Assembly (NCBI RefSeq): GCF_902506575.1
Contig: NZ_LR732544.1
Location: forward strand, 5,994,762 to 6,055,774
Length of the DNA: 61,013 nucleotides
DNA from: Streptomyces mexicanus
GTDB taxonomy: Bacteria; Actinomycetota; Actinomycetes; Streptomycetales; Streptomycetaceae
Direction: 5' to 3'
Part shown: positions 52,710 to 60,995 of the stretch, one piece after another
Numbering within the stretch: position 1 is the first letter of the stretch
Layout of the letters: every line of letters begins with the position of its first letter
Program-made: the position numbers and the translations under genes
Notes under the pieces: model-generated
What the model saw: only the letters and a program-made list of their open reading frames with translations
The model's database searches: none
What the model was told of the DNA's origin: nothing

Positions 52710-53975
52710 TCAGAACAGGTCCGGGCACCACGGTCGCCTGGACGTGCGCAGCAGGGCGTCGGCCACACGGGCGGCGCCCGCTCGCTCTTCCTGGACCCGG
52801 CCGAGCGCGGCGAGGCGCACCGCCGACTCGTCACCGAGCCACAGGGTCGCCAACTCCCCCACACCCAGGGTCAGATCGGCCCCCTCGGTGGTCGGCGTGC
52901 AGGACCCCCCGTCGGCCGACGCCTGAAGCCGGAACCGTCCGCCCGTCAGCCCGGCCGGATCGACGACCTCCAGCACCAGCGTGCCCGTCCCTTCGTACGT
53001 CCGCGCCTCCAGGGCCCGTCGGACGTCCAGGATGCGCACCCACAGCCCGTCCGCCTGCGCGGTGACGGCGGCCGCGCGCGGGTCGGGCAGGAGGAGCGGC
53101 AGCAGGTCGTCCGGGGCCCGCCGGCCGCTCTTGACCCGCACCACCCAGTCCACCGAGCAGACGTACAGCCACAGGGCGCGCTCGGCGGCCGGGGTCACCG
53201 CGATCAGGTCCTTCACGGTGGCCGTGATCCGCGGCTGCTTGGCCTCCGACCAGGTCTCGTCGCACACGTACGCCGCCAGTCCCTCCACCGTGCCGTCCGC
53301 CGCGCGGTACACGACGTAGAAGGGCTCGGTCCACGGCGTGCCGGGCAGCCGGACGACTCCGGTGTTGAGCTGCCACCAGTACTCGGAACGGTCGATCACG
53401 CCGTGCTGGATCCGGCGCAGCCGCTCGTGCAGCTCGGGACCGAGCTTGCGGACGTCGTCGCCGTCGACGAGATCGACGCGGCCGCCGTCCTCCGGGCCGG
53501 ACCAGCGCGGGTCCAGTCCGGTCCGGGTGACGTCGACGGTCCACTCGGTGTTCCAGGTGGCGGGGCCGAAGCCGAAGCGGCCGTAGATCGGGTACTCGGC
53601 GGCGAGCAGGGTGGCGACGACGTCACCGCGTTCCTTGGCCGCCGCCAGGTCGTGCGCCATCATCCGGGTCAGCAGGCCCCGGCGGCGGTGGGTGGCGGTG
53701 ACGGTGACGTTCGAGACGGCGTCGGCGGGCACGGCCGCCCCGCCGACGGCGGTCAGCTCCTGCGCGAAGGAGCGGAACGTGGCCACGCACCGTCCGGCGT
53801 CGAAGGCGCCCAGGGTGCGCGAGAGCACGATGTTCCGGCTGCGGTCGGCGATCTCGGCCTCGGAGACCTCCGGACTGCGCAGGAAACCGGTGTGCCGGGC
53901 GCGGATCCAGTCGGGGATCTCCGCCTCGGTGATCGGGCGTACGTCGATGCCGGTGCGGGCGGGTACGAAGGTCAT
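52710..53975 (-). CDS. Eis-like GNAT acetyltransferase
   Basis: 421 residues, the Eis family layout: N-terminal GNAT domain with acetyl-CoA binding V/RRRGLLTRMM region (VTVTATHRRRGLLTRMMAHD), a second GNAT-like domain, and a C-terminal sterol-carrier-type domain (LTLGVGELATLWLGDESAVR). Mycobacterial Eis acetylates aminoglycosides and other amines; the substrate here is unknown. TACGGT ends 6 nt before ATG 53975, suggesting a leaderless start. Confidence 0.87.
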   Translation of the reverse strand: MTFVPARTGIDVRPITEAEIPDWIRARHTGFLRSPEVSEAEIADRSRNIVLSRTLGAFDAGRCVATFRSFAQELTAVGGAAVPADAVSNVTVTATHRRRGLLTRMMAHDLAAAKERGDVVATLLAAEYPIYGRFGFGPATWNTEWTVDVTRTGLDPRWSGPEDGGRVDLVDGDDVRKLGPELHERLRRIQHGVIDRSEYWWQLNTGVVRLPGTPWTEPFYVVYRAADGTVEGLAAYVCDETWSEAKQPRITATVKDLIAVTPAAERALWLYVCSVDWVVRVKSGRRAPDDLLPLLLPDPRAAAVTAQADGLWVRILDVRRALEARTYEGTGTLVLEVVDPAGLTGGRFRLQASADGGSCTPTTEGADLTLGVGELATLWLGDESAVRLAALGRVQEERAGAARVADALLRTSRRPWCPDLF

Positions 53976-54056
53976 GGACCGACCGTAGGACGGCCCGCGC
54001 GACGCTGTCTCGGCGTTTTCGCCCCCCGCCTCCCCGCCCGCGAGCGCGACCGCGGG

Positions 54057-54869
54057 TCAGACGAGCAGGTCGTCCACCTGGGCCTCGCCCTCGCGGTAGC
54101 GGCGGGCGATCTCCGCGCTGCAGTCGTCGGCGGCCCGCTGCACCCGCGGCCGGCGCCGGGAGCCCCCCCGTTCGTAGCCCACGAGCCGGGCCATGGCCAC
54201 GCGCAGCTCCAGGGCGGTGCGGGCCTCGAGGTCCGACAGCTCGACCCCGCCCAGCATCTGTGCGGCCAGCTGCCGGTACTCCTCGCCCGGCGGGGTGCCG
54301 GGGGTGAGGTGGCGGGCCGAGGAACGCTGCCGGGCAGGTCCGTCCCGGAGGATCTCCGCGAGCCGCTCCACGACGGAGGCCCGCTCGGCGGAGGACTCCC
54401 GGCCGCTGTCCACGACGGCCCCGGGCACACGGCGGGCCTGCTCCGCGCGCAGGATGTCGATGCGCCCCTGCAGCAGCCGCCGCACGTAGCTCAGGTCGGC
54501 CTCGTCGCGCTGCGCCTGCCGGCGCAGGGTGCGCAGCTCGGCCAGGCTCAGCAGGGCCAGATCGGGCTCCTGCCGGTCGTCCCCGGGCAGCGCCGGGTCG
54601 TCGGCAGCCGCCGGACCGGCGGACGGCGCACCGGCGGACAGTGTTCCGGCGGACGGCGGCACGCTGTCGGGCGGCGGCACGGTCTCCGGCATCGGCGGGC
54701 TGTCGGTGCGCTGCACGGGCGGCCGGTGGCACTCCGTACCCCCGAGCGCACCGGTCACGCCGAGCGCGCCGGCCAGACCGGCCAGACCGGCGCTGTCAGC
54801 CCTGTCGGTCGCGGTGGTGACAGTGGGAACCCCGGGCGCTCCAGGCACTCCGGTGACTGATGTGTTCAT
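54057..54869 (-). CDS. rsiG: Anti-sigma factor RsiG (c-di-GMP-dependent, for sigma-WhiG)
   Basis: 270 residues. After a long Pro/Ala/Gly-rich N-terminus the coiled-coil part begins near 120 (LSLAELRTLRRQAQRDEADL). EADLSYVRRLLQGRID fits the RsiG c-di-GMP motif E-x3-S-x2-R-x3-Q-x3-D exactly. The second helix ends RRYREGEAQVDDLLV. RsiG with c-di-GMP sequesters sigma-WhiG and delays sporulation. A clear second copy of the motif was not matched by eye. ATG 54869 was chosen; the SD is weak. The place near nur and dev genes agrees with its known chromosomal position. Confidence 0.82.
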   Translation of the reverse strand: MNTSVTGVPGAPGVPTVTTATDRADSAGLAGLAGALGVTGALGGTECHRPPVQRTDSPPMPETVPPPDSVPPSAGTLSAGAPSAGPAAADDPALPGDDRQEPDLALLSLAELRTLRRQAQRDEADLSYVRRLLQGRIDILRAEQARRVPGAVVDSGRESSAERASVVERLAEILRDGPARQRSSARHLTPGTPPGEEYRQLAAQMLGGVELSDLEARTALELRVAMARLVGYERGGSRRRPRVQRAADDCSAEIARRYREGEAQVDDLLV

Positions 54870-55047
54870 GCGTCTCAACCGTCCCCTCGACCGGCGCGTA
54901 CGACAGCATCGTGCCACCGGGAGCGGCGACTATGTGCCCGAGTGCCCCCGATAAGCCCCAGATGGGGGGTTACGAAGCAGAAAGAAGCACGATATGGTCG
55001 CCCGCCCCGCTGCGGGGCGTGTCGTGGCGCCCGGCATCATGGTCGGC

Positions 55048-55473
55048 ATGCGTGCAGTGGTGCAGAGGGTGGACGGCGCGAGCGTCGTCGTGGACGGCGA
55101 GACGGTGGGGGCCATCGAGGGCGAGGGCCTGTGCGTCCTGGTCGGGGTCACCCACGACGACACCGAGGAGAAGGCGGCGCAGCTGGCGCGCAAGCTGTGG
55201 ACGATCCGCATGCTGCACGACGAGAGGTCCTGCAGCGACACCGGCGCGCCGCTGCTGGTCGTCAGCCAGTTCACGCTCTACGGCGACGCCCGCAAGGGCC
55301 GCCGCCCCACCTGGAACGCGGCCGCCCCCGGCGACGTCGCCGAGTCGCTCGTGGACGAGGTGGTCGCCCAGCTGCGCGCGCTGGGCGCGACGGTGGCGAC
55401 GGGCCGGTTCGGGGCGCGGATGCGGGTGTCGTTGACGAACGACGGCCCGTTCACGGTCCTGCTGGAGATCTGA
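55048..55473 (+). CDS. dtd: D-aminoacyl-tRNA deacylase
   Basis: 141 residues, the standard Dtd length. Signature segments: MRAVVQRVDGASVVVDGETV at the start, VVSQFTLYGDARKGRRPTW (substrate pocket) and LTNDGPFTVLLEI at the end (the Gly-Pro motif). It hydrolyses D-aminoacyl-tRNA in the cytoplasm. ATG 55048 gives the family N-terminus; the SD is not obvious. Confidence 0.95.
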   Translation: MRAVVQRVDGASVVVDGETVGAIEGEGLCVLVGVTHDDTEEKAAQLARKLWTIRMLHDERSCSDTGAPLLVVSQFTLYGDARKGRRPTWNAAAPGDVAESLVDEVVAQLRALGATVATGRFGARMRVSLTNDGPFTVLLEI

Positions 55474-55575
55474 CCGCCCGGCCCCGCACGGCCAGGTGCG
55501 CCACCCGTCCCGGCCGGCCCGCCCCCCGAGGGGCAAGCGGCCCGGCCCCGTCGGGCGGGTGCGCCGCCGGGGCCG

Positions 55576-56541
55576 CTACGGCGCGACGACGACCTCCTGC
55601 GCCGCCGCGGTGTCGCCGGCCATCAGGCGGGCGTCCACCGGCACGTTGCGCTTGACCAGGGCGAGGGCGACGGGACCCAGCTCGTGGTGGCGTGCGGAGG
55701 TGGGGACGAAGCCGACCTTGCGGCCGTCCGGGCCCTCGTCGGCGAGGCGGATCTCGGTGCCGTGCACCGGCAGGTGGACCTCGCTGCCGTCCCGGTGCAG
55801 GAAGACCAGGCGGCGCGGCGGCTTGCCGAGGTTCTGCACCCGGGCCACGGTCTCCTGCCCCCGGTAGCAGCCCTTCTGCAGGTGCACGGCCGTGCCGATC
55901 CAGCCCAGCTCGTGCGGGATGGTGCGGTGGTCGGTCTCGAAGCCGAGCCGGGGCCGGTGCTGCTCGACGCGCAGCGCCTCGTGGGCGAGGATACCGGCAG
56001 GCGGACCGGCCTTCTCGGCGTACGACTCCAGGTCGGCGCGGGGCAGGAACAGGTCGCGGCCGTAGGGGGTCTCCCGGACGACGACGCCCTCGGGGACCTC
56101 GGCGATCGAGCCGGCCGGCAGGTGCACGACGGCGATGTCGGCAGTCCGGTCGGCGATCTCGACCCGGTAGAAGAACTTCATCGACTCCAGGTAGGCGACC
56201 AGTGCCTCCTGGGTGCCGGGCTCCACGTGGGCCCAGACCGTCTCGCCGTCGTCCACCAGGTACAGCGCGTGCTCGATGTGGCCGTGCGCGGACAGGATCA
56301 GCGCCTCGGTGGCCCGGCCGGCGGGCAGCTCGCTGACGTGCTGGGTGAGCAGCAGGTGCAGCCAGCTCAGCCGGTCCTCGCCGGAGACGGTGACGACACC
56401 GCGGTGCGAGAGGTCGACGAAGCCGGTGCCGTCGGCGAGGGCGCGCTGCTCGCGGAACAGGTCGCCGTAGTGCGCGGCGACGCCTTCGTCCGCGCCTTCG
56501 GCGGCGACGGCGCCGGGCAGGGACAGCAGGGGGCTCTTCAT
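55576..56541 (-). CDS. Folate-binding YgfZ/GcvT-related protein
   Basis: 321 residues. The YgfZ signature KGCYRGQETVARV is present near residue 225. The GcvT-like N-domain has GFVDLSHRGVVTVSGEDRLS. YgfZ acts in Fe-S cluster maintenance using a folate. TAGGCT ends 7 nt before ATG 56541, so it is probably leaderless. It follows nur on the same strand with 10 bp between them. Confidence 0.9.
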   Translation of the reverse strand: MKSPLLSLPGAVAAEGADEGVAAHYGDLFREQRALADGTGFVDLSHRGVVTVSGEDRLSWLHLLLTQHVSELPAGRATEALILSAHGHIEHALYLVDDGETVWAHVEPGTQEALVAYLESMKFFYRVEIADRTADIAVVHLPAGSIAEVPEGVVVRETPYGRDLFLPRADLESYAEKAGPPAGILAHEALRVEQHRPRLGFETDHRTIPHELGWIGTAVHLQKGCYRGQETVARVQNLGKPPRRLVFLHRDGSEVHLPVHGTEIRLADEGPDGRKVGFVPTSARHHELGPVALALVKRNVPVDARLMAGDTAAAQEVVVAP

Positions 56542-56551
56542 ACGAGCAAGC

Positions 56552-56989
56552 CTACGACGCGCCGTCCGGCCGCTCGGATGAACAGTCCTTGCACCGGCCG
56601 AAGATGGCGAAGTGCTTCATGTCGGTGTCGAACCCGAACTGCCGCCGCAGCTTGGCCGTGAAGTCGGCGGCCACCTCGACGTCGGCCTCGATGACGTTCT
56701 CGCAGTCCCGGCAGACCAGGTGCAGGTGGTGGTGGCGGTCGGCGAGGTGGTAGGTGGGCGCCCCGTGGCCCAGGTGGGCGTGGCTGACCAGGCCCAGCTC
56801 CTCCAGCAGTTCCAGCGTCCGGTAGACGGTGGAAATGTTGACCCCCGACGCCGTCTTCCTCACCTCGCCGAGGATGTCGTCGGGGGTCGCGTGTTCCAGG
56901 GTGTCCACGGCTTCGAGCACGAGTTGCCGCTGCGGCGTCAGCCGGTAGCCGCGCTGCCTGAGGTCGCTCTTCCAGTCGGTGCTCACCAC
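56552..56989 (-). CDS. nur: Nickel-responsive Fur-family regulator Nur
   Basis: 145 residues, near-identical by memory to S. coelicolor Nur (SCO4180): VSTDWKSDLRQRGYRLTPQR, TASGVNISTVYRTLELLEEL, APTYHLADRHHHLHLVCRDC. Metal-site His and Cys (DRHHHLHLVC, GRCKDC) are present. Nur represses nickel uptake and sodF when nickel-bound. GTG 56989: the -10 TAGACT (57002 to 56997) ends 7 nt before it, so it is leaderless; GTG 56986 is the alternative. Confidence 0.93.
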   Translation of the reverse strand: MVSTDWKSDLRQRGYRLTPQRQLVLEAVDTLEHATPDDILGEVRKTASGVNISTVYRTLELLEELGLVSHAHLGHGAPTYHLADRHHHLHLVCRDCENVIEADVEVAADFTAKLRRQFGFDTDMKHFAIFGRCKDCSSERPDGAS

Positions 56990-56996
56990 ACCAGAG

Positions 56997-57002
56997 AGTC
57001 TA
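56997..57002 (-). promoter_or_regulatory. -10 element of the leaderless nur promoter
   Basis: TAGACT on the minus strand, just past the stop of the upstream nitrobindin-like gene, 7 nt before the nur GTG. Spacing fits transcription starting at the start codon. Confidence 0.55.
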
Positions 57003-57005
57003 GGA

Positions 57006-57581
57006 CTACTTGAAGAAGGCGATCCCGTCGTCCGGCAGGTCGTCCGGGAGGGCCTTGGCCCAGCGCTCGACGTCCTCGGGGGTGACGACCTTCTTAAGGT
57101 GGGCGGACATGTACGGCCGCAGTTCGACCTCGGGGGTCTGCTTCTCACCGACCCACATCAGGTCGCCCTTGACGTAGCCGTAGAGCCGCTTGCCGCCGGT
57201 GTAGGGGCGGGAGGCGGGGGTGCGCGCCACGGCATCGGTGACCAGGTCGATCTGCGGCTTCTTGTCGGCCAGCTCGCCGTACCAGATCTCGACGACGCCG
57301 TCGTCGCGGGTCATCGTGACCTCGACCTTGCGCTGGTCGTCGATCCGCCAGAAGCCGGACTCGGTCTCCAGCGGCTTGACCTTGTTGCCGTCGTTGTCCA
57401 GCACCCAGGTGCGGGAGTGGTACTCCAGGAAGTCCCGGCCGTCGTGGGTGAAGGTGACCTCCTGGCCGAAGTTGCACTTCTCGGCCCCGGGGAAGTCGTG
57501 CACACCGGCACCGGCCCAGTCGCCGAGCAGGAAGGCGAGCGGGACCAGGCTCTTGTGGAGGTCGGACGGAATCTCGATCAT
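57006..57581 (-). CDS. Nitrobindin/FABP-like beta-barrel protein
   Basis: 191 residues of the DUF1794/THAP4-C family (heme nitrobindin, peroxynitrite isomerase). FLLGDWAGAG near residue 18 is the conserved G-x-W-x-G-x-G. The family's barrel strands follow (ESGFWRIDDQRKVEVTMTRD). A His in MSAHLKKV near the C-terminus is a candidate heme ligand. It lies upstream of nur and downstream of a 32-residue membrane peptide, all on one strand. Heme binding is inferred. Confidence 0.85.
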   Translation of the reverse strand: MIEIPSDLHKSLVPLAFLLGDWAGAGVHDFPGAEKCNFGQEVTFTHDGRDFLEYHSRTWVLDNDGNKVKPLETESGFWRIDDQRKVEVTMTRDDGVVEIWYGELADKKPQIDLVTDAVARTPASRPYTGGKRLYGYVKGDLMWVGEKQTPEVELRPYMSAHLKKVVTPEDVERWAKALPDDLPDDGIAFFK

Positions 57582-57603
57582 GAGCGGCGTTCCCTGGTGG
57601 TGG

Positions 57604-57702
57604 TCAGCGCTGGCCCTGGTACAGCTTCTTCACGGTCAGGTAGGCGAAGGCGAGGACGCCGACGCAGACCAGAACCAGCAGGGTTTCGAAGAAGATCTCC
57701 AC
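57604..57702 (-). CDS. 32-residue single-pass membrane peptide
   Basis: GTG 57702 with AAGGAG 5 nt upstream opens VEIFFETLLVLVCVGVLAFA and ends YLTVKKLYQGQR at a stop at 57604. One membrane helix spans about residues 5-23, with a basic C-terminus. It is 22 nt before the nitrobindin-like gene on the same strand, so probably co-transcribed. No homologue comes to mind. The strong SD and clean helix support expression. Confidence 0.68.
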   Translation of the reverse strand: MEIFFETLLVLVCVGVLAFAYLTVKKLYQGQR

Positions 57703-57806
57703 GGGTGCTCCTTGTTGAGCGCGGTGCGGTACGGGGTACCAAAGGGCCGGCCCCCAGCTTAGTCGGGCCGGGGACGGCCCTCTTGTCGAGGTGCTCCCTC
57801 ACCCGT

Positions 57807-58646
57807 TCAGCACAGCAGCTCGCTCTGCAACGTGACCGTCTGCCGGAACGGGACGGCCAGGGCGGTGCCCTTACGGGACTGGATGACGACGGCGAGGACG
57901 TCACCGGCGCGCACGTAGGCGTGCCGGACCTGTTCGGCACCGTAGGGCTTGGCCTCGGCGTACGCGTACCGCTCGACGCCGCGGACCACCGCCCCGGCCG
58001 GGAAGGCGTCGATGACGGCCTCCTCGGCACCGCGCACCGGGTACTTCGGCCCCGCGTAGGGGGCCAGGTCGGTGCGCAGTTCCTCGGTGACGGTCGCGGT
58101 GTCGAACTGGAGCAGGTAGATCCGCGTGTGCGTACCGTCGGGGGTCGTCCAGCCGCGGGCGGCGATGTGCCGGAGCCCCAGTTCCCGCAGCTGCCCCCCG
58201 ACCTCCTCCCGGTCCTCCCGGTGGCCGTACTCCGCCACGAAGTCCTTCGTCGCCAGCCAGCCGTCCGTACCGCGCAGTGCCTTGTCCTCGGTCGCGCCCC
58301 TGGGCGCGGGCAGGACCAGGGAGCGCAGGTCGGCGTAGTGGGCACCGTCGGTGTTCTCCGAGGCGAGCGGACCGGGGCTGCCGGAGGGCAGGGGCGGCCG
58401 GGTGAGCGTCGGATAGTCCCAGCGTCCGTCGGAGGCGGTGGCCAGTCCGGGCACATCGGTGCGTTCCATGCGCGTGATGCCGTACGCCGTCGAGGCGCCG
58501 ACCGCAGCGAAGACGGCCACCGCCGCCACCCAGCGCAGCGCGGCGGTCAGGGTGCGGCGCCCCTTCGGCGCCCCGGTCGGTGCGGCGGGCGGGCGAGGGA
58601 CGTCCGGGCTCGGCGGCGGCACCGTCAGGGCCTGCTGCTCGGTCAT
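57807..58646 (-). CDS. Single-pass membrane protein, third of a paralogous operon
   Basis: 279 residues: Pro-rich cytoplasmic N-terminus, one helix near 38-57 (ALRWVAAVAVFAAVGASTAY), extracellular domain. The extracellular part (DLRSLVLPAPRGA, GTDGWL, ARGWTTPDGTHTRIYLLQF) resembles the first gene of the operon. ATG 58646 overlaps the upstream stop (ATGA) and has GGGAGG. The family was not recognised. Confidence 0.75.
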   Translation of the reverse strand: MTEQQALTVPPPSPDVPRPPAAPTGAPKGRRTLTAALRWVAAVAVFAAVGASTAYGITRMERTDVPGLATASDGRWDYPTLTRPPLPSGSPGPLASENTDGAHYADLRSLVLPAPRGATEDKALRGTDGWLATKDFVAEYGHREDREEVGGQLRELGLRHIAARGWTTPDGTHTRIYLLQFDTATVTEELRTDLAPYAGPKYPVRGAEEAVIDAFPAGAVVRGVERYAYAEAKPYGAEQVRHAYVRAGDVLAVVIQSRKGTALAVPFRQTVTLQSELLC

Positions 58647-59590
58647 ACCGCCTCCCCGGGCTCGGCGATGCGGTCGAGCTGTTCCTTCAGCAGGGTCGCG
58701 GCCTGCCCGGTGTCGAACGAGGCCGGGCCGTCGGCGACGGCGGTGACCAGGATCTCGCCCACGTAGGCGGAACAGAACATCGACTTCAGATCCTCTTCGG
58801 CGTCCTTCGGCGGCAGGAAGCAGTGGGCGTCCTTGTGCCCCTTGATCGACGGGCCCTTCCGGAAGATCCCGAAGGCGTCCATGAAGGCACTCTGGAATCG
58901 GGCGTTGTCCTTGGCGGCTGCCCTGCTCATCCGGGTGAGGACGACACTCACGGTGAAGGCGTTCTTCGCATACGTGTAGGCGATGTCGTCCGTGCTGAGG
59001 TAGCTGCGCATCACCATGCCGGAGACGTGCTGCCGGTCGATCTCCCGCTCCATCTGCTCGCGGCGGCTGCGGGGCAGATCGCGCAGGGACTCCTTGCGCA
59101 GTTCCGCGACCTCGCGGCCCGTGAACACGGCGTCGGAGCCGTGTTCGGCGAGGTCCGGGCCGCGGCCCCAGCCGTCCCCGTACGGCAGGAGCATTCCGGC
59201 GAGTCCGGACGCGGCGGCTTTCCGGCCGTTGCCCCGGCTGTCGCCCCGGCCGCTGTCGTCGGTCTGCTTCGGCAGCGCCCAGACGGGCGCTCCGGGGTCC
59301 CGGTCCGCGCCGCTCACCGTCACGGCGGTGCAGGCGATCCCGGCGATCGTCGCGAGGGCGAGCAGGACGGACGCCGCCACGGTCGCGGTCGAGCGGCCCG
59401 TGCGCCGGCTCGGGCGCTTCGGCGCGGGCAGGGGGGTCGGAGACGTCGCGTCGGCATCGCCCGGCTCCGGGCGGACGGCAGACTCCGGCTCGGCGGGCAC
59501 GGAGGTGGATACGGGCGCGGGCTGCACCTGGGTCGGCTCCGGGCCGGTGGGCGCGCTCGGTGATGCCTGTCCGCGGTCGTTGTCGCTCAC
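58643..59590 (-). CDS. Single-pass membrane protein, second of a paralogous operon
   Basis: 315 residues: Pro/Glu-rich cytoplasmic N-terminus of about 65 residues, one helix (TATVAASVLLALATIAGIAC), extracellular domain with two Cys (DAHCFLPP; SMFCSAYVG). Layout like its neighbours but sequence more distant. GTG 59590 overlaps the upstream stop (GTGA) and its own end overlaps the next start. Function unknown. Confidence 0.72.
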   Translation of the reverse strand: MSDNDRGQASPSAPTGPEPTQVQPAPVSTSVPAEPESAVRPEPGDADATSPTPLPAPKRPSRRTGRSTATVAASVLLALATIAGIACTAVTVSGADRDPGAPVWALPKQTDDSGRGDSRGNGRKAAASGLAGMLLPYGDGWGRGPDLAEHGSDAVFTGREVAELRKESLRDLPRSRREQMEREIDRQHVSGMVMRSYLSTDDIAYTYAKNAFTVSVVLTRMSRAAAKDNARFQSAFMDAFGIFRKGPSIKGHKDAHCFLPPKDAEEDLKSMFCSAYVGEILVTAVADGPASFDTGQAATLLKEQLDRIAEPGEAV

Positions 59591-60483
59591 AGGCGCTCCA
59601 TCTGTCGCTCGGCCAGATCCACGACTTTCGCCCCGGAGACCGGTTTGCTGTCCCGCACGAAGATTTCCACGGCGATGTCCCCGCGCCATGCGTACGCCTC
59701 CGCGCCGTAGGCGCGGTCCACCCCGCTGTCGGGCCGGGAGCGCACGTACGCCTGGCCGTCGGTGGTGCCGGGCACCGGCAGGGTCCGCGTGCCGGGTTCC
59801 GCCTCCTTCCAGTACTGGTTGTTCTTCGTGGCCGCGCGGGCCCCGAGCGTCTCCTCCTGCCGGTACTGGATGAGACGGACCTCCACGGAAGTGCTGCCGG
59901 ACGTCCAGCCGGTGACCGCGGCACGCCGGAATTCGGTCTCGATCAGGTGGCCGAACTCATCGTCCGGATGGTCATAGGCCTTCGCGTAGGCGGCCATGTC
60001 CAGCCAGCCGTCGTCGCCCTGCAAGTTCTCCGCGGCCCTCGCCCCGCTCGGCTTCCTCAGCAGCAGCTTGCGCAGGTCACCGTCTGTCTTCACCCGCCGG
60101 TCCGCCGCGGCCGACAGGGGCTCCGCCCCGGTCTTCGCCTGCCGGATCACGGGCTGGGACAGCGGCGGCAGCGGGGTCGGGTCCTGACCGGCCTGGACCA
60201 CGTACCCCGTGCAGATCCCCGCGATCGCACCGAGCCCGGCGGCCACGGCGATGAGGAGCGCGGTACGCCGATGCCGACGCGGAGCCGTCGGCGGTTCCGC
60301 TGCCGGCTGCACTGCTTGCGGCTGTACCGCTTGCGATGGTGCTGCTTGCGGCTGTGCCGCTGTCGGGCCGTCCGGCGGCACCGCCGGTCTTTCCGATGGT
60401 TCTTCCGGTCTTTCCGGTATCTCCAAGACGTCCCCCCACGGAGCCTGAAGCCGATCTTCCTCTGGGATGCACAGGAGACCCAT
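59587..60483 (-). CDS. Single-pass membrane protein, first of a paralogous operon
   Basis: 298 residues: cytoplasmic Pro/Gln-rich N-terminus, one helix (TALLIAVAAGLGAIAGICTG), extracellular domain (DLRKLLLRKPSGA, GDDGWLDMAAYAKAY, VTGWTSGSTSVEVRLIQY) paralogous to the third gene. The start at ATG 60483 is uncertain, since no SD is visible. Divergent from the DsrE gene. A cell-envelope role is likely by topology; no specific function is supported. Confidence 0.7.
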   Translation of the reverse strand: MGLLCIPEEDRLQAPWGDVLEIPERPEEPSERPAVPPDGPTAAQPQAAPSQAVQPQAVQPAAEPPTAPRRHRRTALLIAVAAGLGAIAGICTGYVVQAGQDPTPLPPLSQPVIRQAKTGAEPLSAAADRRVKTDGDLRKLLLRKPSGARAAENLQGDDGWLDMAAYAKAYDHPDDEFGHLIETEFRRAAVTGWTSGSTSVEVRLIQYRQEETLGARAATKNNQYWKEAEPGTRTLPVPGTTDGQAYVRSRPDSGVDRAYGAEAYAWRGDIAVEIFVRDSKPVSGAKVVDLAERQMERL

Positions 60484-60526
60484 GGGTGACGTACGAAGTT
60501 GTAAGGATCACGATTACGATTTCGTC

Positions 60527-60889
60527 ATGGCGAAGAAGCTCGTGATCAAGGTGACGGCGGGGGCGGACGCCCCTGAGCGTTGCTCGCAGGCGTTCACGGT
60601 CGCGGCCGTGGCCGTGGCCAGTGGCGTCGATGTCTCGCTGTGGCTGACCGGGGAGTCGTCCTGGTTCGCGCTGCCGGGGCGCGCCGCCGAGTTCGAGCTG
60701 CCGCACGCCGCGCCGCTGCCGGACCTGATCGACTCGATCCTCGCGGCCGGGCGGATCACCCTGTGCACGCAGTGCGCGGCACGGCGGGAGATCACGGAGA
60801 AGGACGTCATCGAGGGCGTGCGGATCGCCGGTGCGCAGGTCTTCGTGCAGGAGGCGCTGGGCGAGGACACGCAGGCGCTCGTCTACTGA
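60527..60889 (+). CDS. DsrE-family protein
   Basis: 120 residues. The DsrE/DsrF fold is suggested by VIKVTAGADAPERCSQAFTV, SGVDVSLWLTGES and the C-terminal GVRIAGAQVFVQEAL. Cys residues in TLCTQCAARR could carry sulfur as in sulfur-relay proteins; this is inferred. TACGAT ends 6 nt before ATG 60527, so leaderless. Divergent from the membrane-protein operon. Confidence 0.8.
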   Translation: MAKKLVIKVTAGADAPERCSQAFTVAAVAVASGVDVSLWLTGESSWFALPGRAAEFELPHAAPLPDLIDSILAAGRITLCTQCAARREITEKDVIEGVRIAGAQVFVQEALGEDTQALVY

Positions 60890-60970
60890 GCCGGTCGCTC
60901 GTCCAGAGCCGGTACCGAGCCGGCCGCGGGAGCGTGCGCGGAGGGGCGCGCCGTACGCCGAGGGGTACGT

Positions 60971-60995
60971 GCCGGGGGCCGGGGGCGGCCCCGGC
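60971..60995. terminator. Hairpin after the DsrE gene
   Basis: GCCGGGG at 60971-60977 and CCCCGGC at 60989-60995 can pair, with extra GC pairs inside, about 80 nt after the stop. Confidence 0.5.
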
